This document shows, in pieces, positions 12,688-23,100 of a stretch of 64,000 nt of DNA (position 1 is the stretch's first letter; every line of letters starts with the position of its first letter). Origin of the DNA: Aquilaria yunnanensis (taxonomy: Eukaryota > Streptophyta > Magnoliopsida > Malvales > Thymelaeaceae); the NCBI GenBank assembly GCA_039654915.1, contig CM077597.1, positions 61,160,001-61,224,000 on the forward strand, given 5' to 3'. A program made the translations under genes and the position numbers. The notes below the pieces were generated by a model, which saw only the letters and a program-made list of their open reading frames with translations, searched no databases and was not told where the DNA came from.

Positions 12688-14033
12688 TGAAGATTTCAAG
12701 ATCTTATGATCTCATGATAACATACTTTTATGTTATCTACTCATATATACGCCACATTCATATTTGTTCATTTGAATTCAACATGGATATAGGCATGTAT
12801 AACATATTATATAACATATCAAGATCACATACAAGTTGTGTTAAATAAATCCTAGCATGCTACTAAGAATATACGAAAATGAAACCTAACATGCTACTAA
12901 ATCAAGAAAAGATGTGCACCTTTCTTCTTGGTTATCTTTAGCAAAAAAACTTGAGGGAGAACTTGATCTTAGAGGAGCACCTTGAAGCTTGAAATAGAGA
13001 TGAACAATCTCTATGTAAATCCACCCACAATGCTCTCAAGAAGTGTTTAATCTTTCTGCCTCTAAAGGAAATAGGAGGAGAACAATTTTCTCTCAAGAAA
13101 ATGGAGCAAATGGAGTGCAAATTCGTGCTTAAAATGGCTGGCCTCTAAAGGCTATTTATAGATGACCAAAAGGCACACTTTTACACCAAGAGATGTGTCT
13201 TTTAAGCCAAAGAACACTTCCTTTGGCCAAGGGTCATGTATGGTGGCGAAAATACATGTCTTTTAGCCAAGGAACACTTCCTTTGGCCTATAACCACCCC
13301 ATAACTACCTTATGGCCGAATATAAATGTCCTTTGAAGTCATAGGACATCACTCTTGGTGCAATAACCACCCCAACCACCCTCATGGCCGAATATACATG
13401 TCTTTTCACTCAAGGAACACTTCCTTTGGATGAAAAGACATGTTCTTTTAGCCAATAGTCATCTCTTTTGATGAAGAGACATACCTTTACACAAAAGATG
13501 TGTCTCTTGGTGGTTTTGAACTAAAAGCAAGGTGAGCTGGCATAAAGCTAGCTCACTATTGCTACTTATGCACCATTGAGCTCCTCTGAGCTCCAATCAA
13601 GCTCCATGAACTAAGGTCTAGTTCCCTGAACTGACCTTGAGTTGGAGTTAGCTACTCTCAGCTGAAGTGAACTGAAGTCCAGCTACATTCAGCTACCAAA
13701 AGCTGAAGTGAGCTGACTTGAGCTGACTTGAGCTGACTTGAGCTGAAGTCCTGCTACTTTGAGCTACTTATAGCTGAAGTGAGCTGACTTGAGCTGAAGT
13801 CCAGCTACATTCAGCTACCAGAAGCTGAAGTGAGCTGACTTGAGCTGACTTGAGCTAACTTGAGCTAACTTGATCTGAAGTCCAGCTACTTTGAGCTACT
13901 TATAGCTGAAGTGAGTTGACTTGGGCTAAAGGGAGCTACTTTTAGCTGCCTTAGATAGCTGTTCAAGCTGGAGTTAGCTCAATGAGCTCAAATCCTATCT
14001 TAAAAGGATCTTGGTGCACCAGGAATTCCAACA
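12688..14033 (-). repeat. Copia A 3' LTR
   Basis: 1346 bp, TGAAGATTTC at the left and CCAACA at the right on the plus strand. On the coding strand it reads TGTTGG to CTTCA. Next to it at 14034-14044 is the reverse complement of GAGTGGGAGTT, the polypurine tract that primes plus-strand DNA. It holds an AGCT-rich tandem array (about 13560-13990) and three near-palindromes of the form CCAAGGAACACTTCCTTTGG (13207, 13267, 13410). A TATTTATA block (minus-strand TATA box) lies near 13151. Confidence 0.92.
13560..13990. repeat. Degenerate GAGCTGACTT decamer array in LTR
   Basis: Dozens of AGCT tetramers occur in units such as GAGCTGACTT, GAGCTAACTT and GCTGAAGTCC, arranged in tandem runs and larger repeated blocks. 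The same array is in the solo LTR (about 15900-16310) and in the 5' LTR (about 39010-39440). On the element's strand it lies at the very start of the LTR, in U3. Confidence 0.85.
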
Positions 14034-15039
14034 AACTCCCACTCGCACTAAGATGCTTTTAAGCTTCCAGCTCCCACTCAAAACAAACTCCTTAATCCTA
14101 ATAGCCGAAATGATCCAAACACTTCTACATATATAAAGTTGTGGGTGCGACCTCAGGCACACACACTAAGTCTCTTCCATTGAGGTTGTTAGACTCTTAA
14201 TAGAAGATTGTCCTCTCCTCATAGTTTGAACTTCTTCAAACTTTCCTTTAAACACATCAAATTCAAGTGTGTTGCTTAAACACATCAAGCTTGCTTGAAC
14301 ACATCAAGTTATGCCTTTTGAGACCCCAGACATATGATACACTTCTTAATCACAATCAGTCTCTTTCTTAGAATTTCAACTCCTTGAAATCCATGATTGT
14401 ATTAAGCATTGAGTACTCATTTCAATCACTTGTCATTCAATCTAGCATACTTCTCACAGTAATATGTGGGCCCAAGATTGAATTTAGTGAACGTGTATCA
14501 TCTTAATGTCTTTCCTTTTAGCTTCAAGTACTTAGGTGAATGAGTTAACATGATTACCCAAAAGGACGATACTCCAGTCTCATTTCTCTAAGACCTTTGA
14601 CAACCAATCAAAGTAATCATAATTAACACAACTTCCTAATAGCAAGCCATAGTCACTAAGAGTCTGATTCGAAGAATCTCACACTAAGCAAGAATAGAGA
14701 CAACTTGCTTAAATTCTTCTCTGGTCGTATTTCATGGTCATGGAACACTTGGAAACACATCCATTAAAGTTACATAATACACTTCTAAGGTGTTTTACTC
14801 ATGTCACTCCCACTTAGAGTGATCTTCATTCCAATTGAGGAGTGTGTCATTTCTCCCTCTTAAAACACCATGAAGTGTACTCCTCTTAACACATAAAAGG
14901 AGGACATGTCAATAACCATGAAATTTCTCCATGTAAGCCTTAGCTTACATCTAACATAGGCTAGGATGTATGAATGGTCATACAAACTGAATGCACAAAA
15001 GCATTGAATCTTGATTACTCATAATCAAGGCAACCATAA
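14034..15039 (-). other. Copia A 3' non-coding region, distal part
   Basis: Continues 16357-16635, from which it is separated by the inserted solo LTR. No open frame of note. On the minus strand it contains several AGTGGGAG-type tracts (near 14035, 14071 and 14806, plus strand CTCCCACT), of which only the one at 14034-14044 abuts the LTR. The last five bases, CATAA (15035-15039), are the left duplication of the solo LTR. Confidence 0.7.
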
Positions 15040-16356
15040 TGAAGACTTCAAGATCTTATGATAACATACTTTTATGTTATCTACTCATGTATATGCCACA
15101 TGCATATTTGTTCATTTGAATTCAACATGGATATAGGCATGCATAACATGTTATATAGCATATCAAGATCACATACATGTTGTGTTAAATAAATCCTAGT
15201 ATGCTACTAAGAAGATACATAAGAAATGAAACCTAACATGCTACTAAACCAAGAAAAGATGTGCACCTTTCTTCTTGGTTATCTTTGGCGAAAACATGAG
15301 GGAGAACTTGATCTTAGAGGAGCACCTTGAAGCTTGAAATAGAGATGAACAATCTCTATGTAAATCCACCCACAATGCTCTCAAAAAGTGTTTAATATTT
15401 CAGCCTCTAAAGGAAATAGGAGGAGAATAATTTTCTCTCAAGAAAATGGAGCAAATGGAGTGCCAAATTCGTTCTCAAATGGCCAGCCACTAAAGGCTAT
15501 TTATAGATGACCAAAAGGCACACTTTTACACCAAGAAAGGTGTCTTTTAAGCCAAAGAACACTTCCTTTGGCAAAGGGTCATGTATGGTGGCGAAAATAC
15601 ATGTCTTTTAGCCAAGGAACACTTCCTTTGGCCTATAACCACCCCATAACTACCTTATGGGCGAAAATACATGTCTCTTGATGTCAAAAGACATCATTCT
15701 TGGTGCAATAACCACCCCAACCACCTCATGGGCGAATATACATGTCTATTCACTCAAGGAACACTTCCTTTGGATGAAAGGACATGGTTTTTTAGCTAAT
15801 AGTCATCTCTTTTGATGAAGAGTCATACCTTTACACAAAAGATGTGTCTCTTGGTGGTTTTGAGCTAAAAGCAAGGTGAGCTGGCACAAAGCTAGCTCAC
15901 TATACTACATATGCACCATTGAGCTCCTTTGAGCTCCAACCAAGCACCATGAACTGAGGTCCAGCTCCTAGAGCTGACCTAGAGCTGGAGTTAGCTACTC
16001 TCAGCTGAAGTGAACTAAAGTCCAGCTACACTCAGCTACCAAAAGTTGAAGTGAGCTGACTTGAGCTGAGTTGAGCTAACTTGAGCTAACTTGAGCTGAA
16101 GTCCTGCTACTTTGAGCTACTTATAGCTTAAGTAAGCTGACTTGAGCTGAAGTGTAGCTACATTCAGCTACCATAAGCTGAAGTGAGCTGACTTGAGCTA
16201 AAGTCCAACTACTTTGAGCTACTTATAGCTGAAGTGAGCTGACTTGAGCTACAGGGAGCTACTTCTAGCTGCCTTAGATAGCTATTCAAGCTAGAGTTAG
16301 CTCAATGAGCTCAAATCCTATCTTAAAAGGATCTTGGTGCGCCAAGAATTCCAACA
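15040..16356 (-). mobile_element. Solo LTR of the Copia A family, inside Copia A
   Basis: A 1317-bp LTR, similar from end to end to the Copia A LTRs but with indels and substitutions. CATAA stands on both sides (15035-15039 and 16357-16361), a perfect target-site duplication. It is therefore an independent insertion that later lost its internal region, not a third LTR of Copia A itself. Confidence 0.93.
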
Positions 16357-16635
16357 CATAAAAGCTGATGTGTCATGTGTTGGAGCATGACTCCCACTTA
16401 AATGTATCATCCACTTAAGTTTCATTTAAGTCTTTAGCCAGTGTCATCCTTAATCTTACACAAAGATCAAGGGCGGATGACTTGTGTGAGAAAGTCTTCC
16501 TCTGCCTATGTTTGACATGTTCATTTGTTCATTGTGATTCACAAAAATGAACTAAGTATTTCATAAAATAATCTGTATTATTTCAAAGAAATACATAACA
16601 TGTGTGACACCAAAGAGGTGAAGTACATCCAACAT
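16357..16635 (-). other. Copia A 3' non-coding region, proximal part
   Basis: Lies between the solo LTR and the stop of the RNase H frame. It includes another minus-strand AAGTGGGAGT tract near 16390-16400 and a TGTTGGAGCATGACTCC near-palindrome. No gene. Confidence 0.65.
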
Positions 16636-17514
16636 TTACATTCTTCTAAGACCCATTGCTCTAACGTGTCGAGCAAATACAAGTGGTGGCAATGGCTTAG
16701 TGAGAGGATCTGCCACCGTCAGGTCTGTAGAAATGTACTCAATCCTAACTTCACCCTCTTCAATTGCATCCTTCACAAAGTTATATTTCATGCTAATGTG
16801 CTTGGTTTTTCCATGGTATTTGGGGTCCTTAGTATAAGCCATGGCTGCCATACTATCACTATAGATAGTAATAGGTTTCTCAATAGAAACCCTGGACTCC
16901 AAATTTTTAAGGAAATAACCTAGCCAAAGGGCTTCTTGTACAGCCGAGGCACAAGAAATAAATTTAGCCTCCAATGTGGACAATGCTATACAAGTTTGCT
17001 TCTTACTACACCAAGTAGTAGCCCCACCATTTAGCATGAAAATATAACCAGATGTAGATTTGCTAGAGTCTCTATCTCCTCCCCAATCAACATCAGAATA
17101 GCCACGTAAACCAAGGTCTTTACCTTGGTAACAAAGCCAATAATCCTTAGTACCCTTGATGTACCTTAGGATCCTCTTGACACTCTTCCAATGCTCCAAA
17201 CCAGGGTTGGAAGAATATCTTGCTTGAAGTCCAACCGCTTGGCTGATGTCTGGCCTTGTACATAACATGGCATACATCAAGCTACCAATGGCACTTAGGT
17301 AGGGGATCTGAGCAATCTCTTCCTTCTCCTTTGGAGTCTTAGGACACAAGTCTTCTCCAATCTTGCAACCATATGCAAGAGGTGTACTCATGGGCTTTGC
17401 ATTTGTTAAGTTGAACCTTGCAAGAATCTTATCAATATAAGGCTCTCGAGAAAGGGCCAATAGCCTTGCCTTTCTATCCCTTAGGATCTTAACCCCTAGG
17501 ATAAAGGCAGCCTC
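16636..17514 (-). pseudogene. Copia A reverse transcriptase C-terminus and RNase H
   Basis: This is the 3' part of the Copia A pol frame. It begins on the minus strand at 17514 exactly where the gypsy array interrupts the reverse transcriptase. It reads EAAFILGVKILRD, YIDKILARF and then the RNase H domain with GYSDVDWGGD, the block STLEAKFIS, IYSDSMAAMA and the conserved end ADPLTKPL. RNase H degrades the RNA strand of the RNA-DNA hybrid during reverse transcription. Removing the 17185-bp insertion with its duplication restores the same reading frame as 34695-35473. This part itself has no stop or frameshift, but it is cut off from its promoter side by the gypsy insertion. The apparent 274-codon frame starting with methionine at 17460 is only an internal segment. 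Confidence 0.9.
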
Positions 17515-18544
17515 TGTTACGGCCCTTCTAGAGGGAGGTAAGGACTTTAGAATTTAGTTTAGAAGTTTAATTTAAGTTTGCCTAGCAAGAATTAAGAAGT
17601 TTGCCAAAGTTCACTAAGTTCCGACAAGAATAAAGCTCTGAACTAAGTTCAGGGGCAAAATGGTAATTTTGCACCCTGAGTGGCCGGGACGAGTCCCGAG
17701 TGTTTTAAAATGAATTTTTAGAACTTAACTTTTAACCTTAACTCAAACTCAACAAATAGACAAGGATTTAATCAAGAACTGTTAAGTTACAAAGATGGGG
17801 GACCTAATTGCACTTAACTTGAAACCTTGGTGATCTTGGTTGCTAAGTGAGGGTTTAAGAAGGGAAAGAGGGGGAGAAGCTACCATTAACACGTTCTTAA
17901 GCTTCCCTCACTCATTTCTCTCTTAAATTGAACTTGGAATCAAGTGATCTTGGTGTCAAGAGGCGCAATTAAGGATGTTCAAGCTTGGAGAAGTGATTTT
18001 CAAGCTTGAATCCATGTTTTTGAAGCTTGGAGAGGCGTTTTTCTCCATCCCCTGTTTTTGAACGAGGTATGAGTTATGTTCTTGATTGAATTCGTGTTAT
18101 TTGGTTGATTGGAAGCTTGGGTTTTGGTTGAAAGATGTGTTTTTGATGTTTAGGAGCTTTGTTTTGGTTTGAATTTGTGTAGAACTTTGGAAGCTTGTTT
18201 GGAAGAGGAAGGGTTCGAATTCTTGCTTGTTCTTGGTGTTAAGGTAAGGGAGAAAGTGTTTTTAAGTTGTTGGATTGCTTTTGGATTGAAATGGATTGAG
18301 AAAGTTGAGTAATTTTTGGGTATGGTGTGAAGAAACGTTTTTGGGAATTATGGTGGACTAGCTATGTTCGAAGGATTGGTTCGATGCTTCTAATGCATCA
18401 TAGTTTGGCTTTGATAGTTGGTTTTGTTCCTTGCAACATGTACTTCATGTGTATGAAATTTGGTAACTTTTGATGCATGTTTGCTATATGTATTTGGTTG
18501 CCAAAGTTCGTAGCAGCAAACGGCCGAATTCTGCATTTCTGCAG

Positions 18545-18670
18545 AATTGGCGACGCGGCGCCAATTGGCCCGAAAATTGGCGACGCGTCGCCAATTCAAT
18601 TTTTCTTCACAGAGCGTTTGTTCGTCGGTGACGCGTCGCCAATTCCTTTTGCCTTTGGCGACGCGGCGCC
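18545..18670. promoter_or_regulatory. Cluster of four CG-rich palindromes in gypsy LTR
   Basis: GGCGACGCGGCGCC at 18549-18562, GGCGACGCGTCGCC at 18579-18592, GGTGACGCGTCGCC at 18627-18640 and GGCGACGCGGCGCC at 18657-18670. The second, with its AATT flanks (18575-18596), is a perfect 22-bp palindrome. Identical clusters lie at 25879-26004 and 33213-33338. The context is otherwise AT-rich. A role in transcription or methylation is only a guess. Confidence 0.6.
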
Positions 18671-19237
18671 AACACCTAAAAATGGGGGGTTTGACTTTTT
18701 GCTGCGTTGACCCGACCGAGACTACGGAAGGCTCGGAACGTGCCTAAGGGTCCGAGGATCCCGATGGTACTCCGAAACTTCCGAAAGTCCCACCGGAAGT
18801 ATGAGTTTTCTTGAACTGTTTGAGGTAAGTAAGTTGCTTAGGCAACAAGTAAGGAAACAAATGTTGCAATTGAACTTAATTAGCTATCAATAGCTCAGGT
18901 GAGAGGTTTAGAACCCTCGTCGGCCTAGCCGTGCCGGAGCCACGAGGCCACGAGGCGAAACCTTGTTCATCTAGTTTACATCAAAGAGGCCCTGCGGCCT
19001 AGTCTACAAGTCCCATCATAAATTCCCCTGCATAACAACTAGGTGAGAGGTTCTATGTTTGAATGAGGCTTGCTAAGGTTCGCCCTTGAGCCATATGATA
19101 GGTTGCTAAGTGATAGCGCTTGGCCTATATTTCAGGTTGCTAAGTGATTGCGCTTGGCCTGTATATGTGTCAGGTTGCTAAGTGATTATGCTTGGCCTGA
19201 TACAGAGGACTACTTGAGGAGAGGTCTACGGATCTAG

Positions 19238-19248
19238 TATATATATAT
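19238..19248 (+). promoter_or_regulatory. Possible TATA box of gypsy LTR
   Basis: TATATATATAT in the last third of LTR 1, about 800 bp before the primer-binding site. It is also present in LTR 2 and LTR 3 at the same offset. This position would make U3 about 1.75 kb long. It is supported only by sequence match. Confidence 0.45.
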
Positions 19249-20033
19249 GCCTAGTACCCTCATGCTGTGTGAGCTCGCAGCCAGAGTCCTAGTAATTTTT
19301 CTTGCAGGTACATCGAAGACCCTTACTGAGAATGTTGAATTCTCACTCCCTGTTTGTTATGCAGAGTCTGGAGTAGCAGGACCGGATAATCGCTGAGGAT
19401 TATCACGGTAGTACCTTTTTGTCTGTAAAGGTACGGTAGTTGAGAAACTTTAAGTTTCTAGCTTGCTTAAGTGATTAGTTGGTTTGTTGGTCAGGCTGTG
19501 GTACTAACTTGCTTCTTCCTTTGGCTGCAGAGCCTAGTAGCACTTGGCAAAGGACTTGTGAGACTCGCCACTGGGACAGGAGTCCAAAGTGGGAGCTAGG
19601 GTAAAAGATCTCAGCAAAGTCTTGTATTTTGATACAGTACTTTATTTTGCCTTCAGTATTTATGTTATAAAGAGTCCTTGACTCAGGGGATTGTTCTCTG
19701 GGTGAGAGCATTAATTACTTATGTATAAATGCTTTCACGAGCGGTGTATGTGTAGTTAATCACTCAAAGGTTGATTTTGATATGCTTTGGCATTTTGTAT
19801 TTATTTATATAGAATTTTACTTAGCCGGCTAAATGTCTAAATGTTTAAATGTTTTATGGTTTTAATAAACCAAGTCAAAGCATAAGTGCATACATATTGC
19901 ATTTCTAGGTTAATCAACTAGTAGCATTGGATTTAATCCACACACATAACCAGCTAGCCAATTACAATCCACCGTGAGACAAACGCTCACAGGGTATCCC
20001 GGGCAGAGGCATGGGGGATCGTGTCAGTGTTTT

Positions 20034-20045
20034 TGGTATCAGAGC
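20034..20045 (+). other. Primer-binding site, initiator tRNA-Met, gypsy copy 1
   Basis: TGGTATCAGAGC, complementary to the 3' end of plant initiator tRNA-Met, lies 7 bases after the end of LTR 1. It would prime minus-strand DNA synthesis. Confidence 0.9.
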
Positions 20046-20154
20046 TAAGGGTTTATTTCATAGATATTGGAGGCTTAGACTAAGATCTAGTAGTAAAGTC
20101 CAAGTGCTAGGAAGTTAGTACTGACCAACATCTGGTGTTATCGTCTAGCTGTGG

Positions 20155-23100
20155 TTGCAGGTTATCATGGTTGATACTAGGTCTGGAATTTCGAGGGGGA
20201 CTAGAGAACCTGGTGAAGGTTCTAGTGACCCAGTTGTGGCGAGGTTGGATGAGATATCCAGAGTGCTACAGAGTTTGACTGAGACTATGGCTCAGGTGGC
20301 ACAGGGTATGAACACTCTTGTAACAGAGATGTTCAGAGATTATGAGGACAGAGGTGTTGTCCAGGAGGAAGTTGAGCCACAACAGGAACAGGAAAGGCAT
20401 GCTGAGCAACAGCAAGTGCCTAGAGCTCAGGAACCCAGAAACCAAGTTCTTGAGGAGGTTGAGGAACCAGAGATGATGGAGGCTCCAAGGAGGGGAGACA
20501 CTCCACATCAGATGAGGTTGCTGGAAAAGTTTAAGACAGTTGATCCACCTAGCTTTGATGGGACGGGAGATCCTGACAGAGCAGAGGATTGGTTGTCTGT
20601 TATGAACCGCCTCTTTACTTGTGGTGGCTATGAGTCAGAGCAGAGGATGGTTCTAGTACCATTCTTTCTGAGAGGGAGAGCCAGTCTTTGGTGGGACGAC
20701 GTGATGGAGTTATTGAGGGAGAGTAATGGCACTCGTCCAGAGCACAAGAAAAAGGTGCTCAAGTGGATAGACTTCGAGAAGAAGTTTAGACAGGAGTATA
20801 TCAGTGAAGCTGCACAGGATCAGAGGAGGATCCAGTTTGAGAATCTGACACAGGGGGAGATGTCAGTACGAGAGTATGAGCAGCGATACAACTCACTTAT
20901 CCGATATGCTCCATACATGTTGGGTAATGATGAGCTGAAAGCCAAGAAGTTTTCCCAGGGCCTGAAGCCTATTTTCAGGAGGTATATGGCGACAGTTGAC
21001 ATCAGGAGTTATCGCCAGATGGTTCAGAAGGCATTGGCATTGGAAAGGGAATTCGAGGATTCCAGAGCACCTGTGAAAAAGGTGGAAGCTGGGCCATCTA
21101 ACTTGGGGAAAAGTGCTGGAAAGCGACCAATGGTAGGGAACCAGGATCCATCTAAGAGGAGGAGGACAGGTGTGTGTCCTAGGTGCAGACGGTTCCATGG
21201 TGGAAGACCATGTACACTGGGCACAGATATTTGTAATGTCTGTGGTCAGAGAGGGCATTGGGCCAGGGACTGCCCAAGAGTTCGATCAGTTACAGGTCCA
21301 TCTCGGGCTTTACCTCCAGTACCGCTTGCTATTGGGAACCGGCCTGGAGTAGTTGCTGCAGCAGTGAACCCGAGAGTCTTTGCTTTGACAAACCAGGCGG
21401 CCAGAGAACCGCCAGCTGTTCGAGGTAATTTTACTTTTCTGAGCAGTAGTGTTAGAGTGCTTTTCGATACGGGAGCTACTCTTTCAGTGATATCTTCTGC
21501 CTTGGTAGATAAGCATAGTTTACAGCGTGAAATTGCGGGTGAGTTGAGACTCATCAGGACTGCAGGGAGAGGTTTTATTGTGACCAATGAAGTGGTTACT
21601 AGGTATCCTTTACAGTTAGGTGATCATGATTTTTGTTGTGAGTTGTGGGTGATTGAGTTGAAATCTTATGACCTGGTGCTGGGAATGGATTGGTTGAGTA
21701 AGCACAAGGCACAAATTAACTGTGCGAATCACTCAGTTGACATCATTGATGCTCAGGGGGCTAGAGTGATTTGCACAGGAGGGTTGGCATCTAGTGCTAA
21801 GAGTTTACACCTTAGACTTGTAGATACCATCCCTGTAGTGGGTGAAGAGGAGTATTACTCGTTGAATGGAGTAACTATAGAGGAGGAATTGGGGAGCATT
21901 CCTGTAGCTAATCAGTTTCCTGAGGTGTTTCCAGTTGAGTTACCTGGGTTACCACCTAGGAGGGATACTGAGTTTGCTATCCATCTGCAACCAGGGGTTG
22001 AGCCTATTTCAGTACCACCTTATAGGATGTCGGCTCCTGAGATGGATGAGTTGAAGAAGCAGTTGGAGGAATTGCTAGGGAAAGGTTTCATAAGACCGAG
22101 TGTATCATCGTGGGGAGCTCCAGTGTTATTTGTGAAGAAGAAAGATGGGACTTTCAGGTTGTGCATCGATTACAGGAAGTTGAATGCAGTGACAGTTAAG
22201 AATAAGTATCCACTTCCTAGAATTGATGATTTGTTTGACAGACTCAGAGGAGCGAGAGTGTTTTCCAGGATTGATCTTCGGTCTGGGTATTTTCAGATCA
22301 GAGTTAAGGAGGAAGACATTCCGAAGACTGCCTTCAGGACAAGGTACGGACATTATGAGTATACGGTTATGCCTTTCGGTGTGACTAATGCTCCAGCAGT
22401 ATTTATGGAAGCTATGAATCGGATCTTTAAGCCATTTCTGGATCAGTTTGTTGAGGTCTTCATCGATGATATTCTGATCTATTCACAGTCTACAGCAGAG
22501 CATGAGGAGCACCTTAGAACGGTTTTGCAAGTGCTAAAGGATAATCAGTACTATGCAAAATTTTCTAAGTGTGAGTTTTGGTCCGAGAGGATTAAGTTTT
22601 TGGGGCATATTATCAGTGCTCAAGGTTTGTCAGTTGATCCTGAAAAGGTTCAAGCAGTGGTTGATTGGAAGAGACCGACTACAGTTACAGAGGTCAGGAG
22701 TTTCTTGGGTCTAGCAGGTTACTACAGACGCTTCATAGAGAAATTCTCTGTGATAGCTACGCCGTTGACAGCATTGACCAGGAAAGCTCAGAAATTTGAG
22801 TGGACACCGAAGTGTGAAGAAGCCTACATGAAGTTGAAGGAAAAGTTGACCAGTGCACCCATACTTGTGTTACCAGACCCGGACAGAGCCTTTACAGTTT
22901 ATACTGATGCGTCAGGTTCAGGTTTGGGTTGTGTTCTACATCAGGACAGTCAGGTGATTGCTTATGGTTCGAGACAGCTGAGGCCTAATGAGTTGAACTA
23001 CCCTGTTCATGATCTTGAGCTTGCAGCAGTGATCTTTGCACTGAAATTATGGAGACATTATTTGATGGGAAGATCGTTCAGAATCTTCACTGATCACAAG

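Larger units (their letters stand above)
17515..20026 (+). repeat. Gypsy LTR 1 (5')
   Basis: 2512 bp, from TGTTACGGCCC to GATCGTGTCA. It contains four CG-rich palindrome-like blocks (18545-18670), a possible TATA run (19238-19248) and three ~27-bp direct repeats of AGGTTGCTAAGTGAT...GCTTGGCCT (19100-19126, 19134-19160, 19172-19198). The short open frames in it, such as 18477-18710, simply translate the palindromes and recur in all LTRs. Confidence 0.95.

Noticed and set aside
12938..13120. 60-codon minus-strand frame in Copia A LTR, also at 38386-38574
   Set aside because: It is in the transcribed part of the LTR and varies between copies; repetition is explained by the LTR itself.
18390..18747. 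Three overlapping frames in the gypsy LTR, repeated exactly at 25724 and 33058
   Set aside because: They translate the CG-rich palindromes in several frames and recur only because the LTR recurs.
20266..22353. Minus-strand frames of 60-121 codons inside the gypsy gag-pol gene
   Set aside because: They are shadows of a strongly coding frame and are repeated identically in copy 2.
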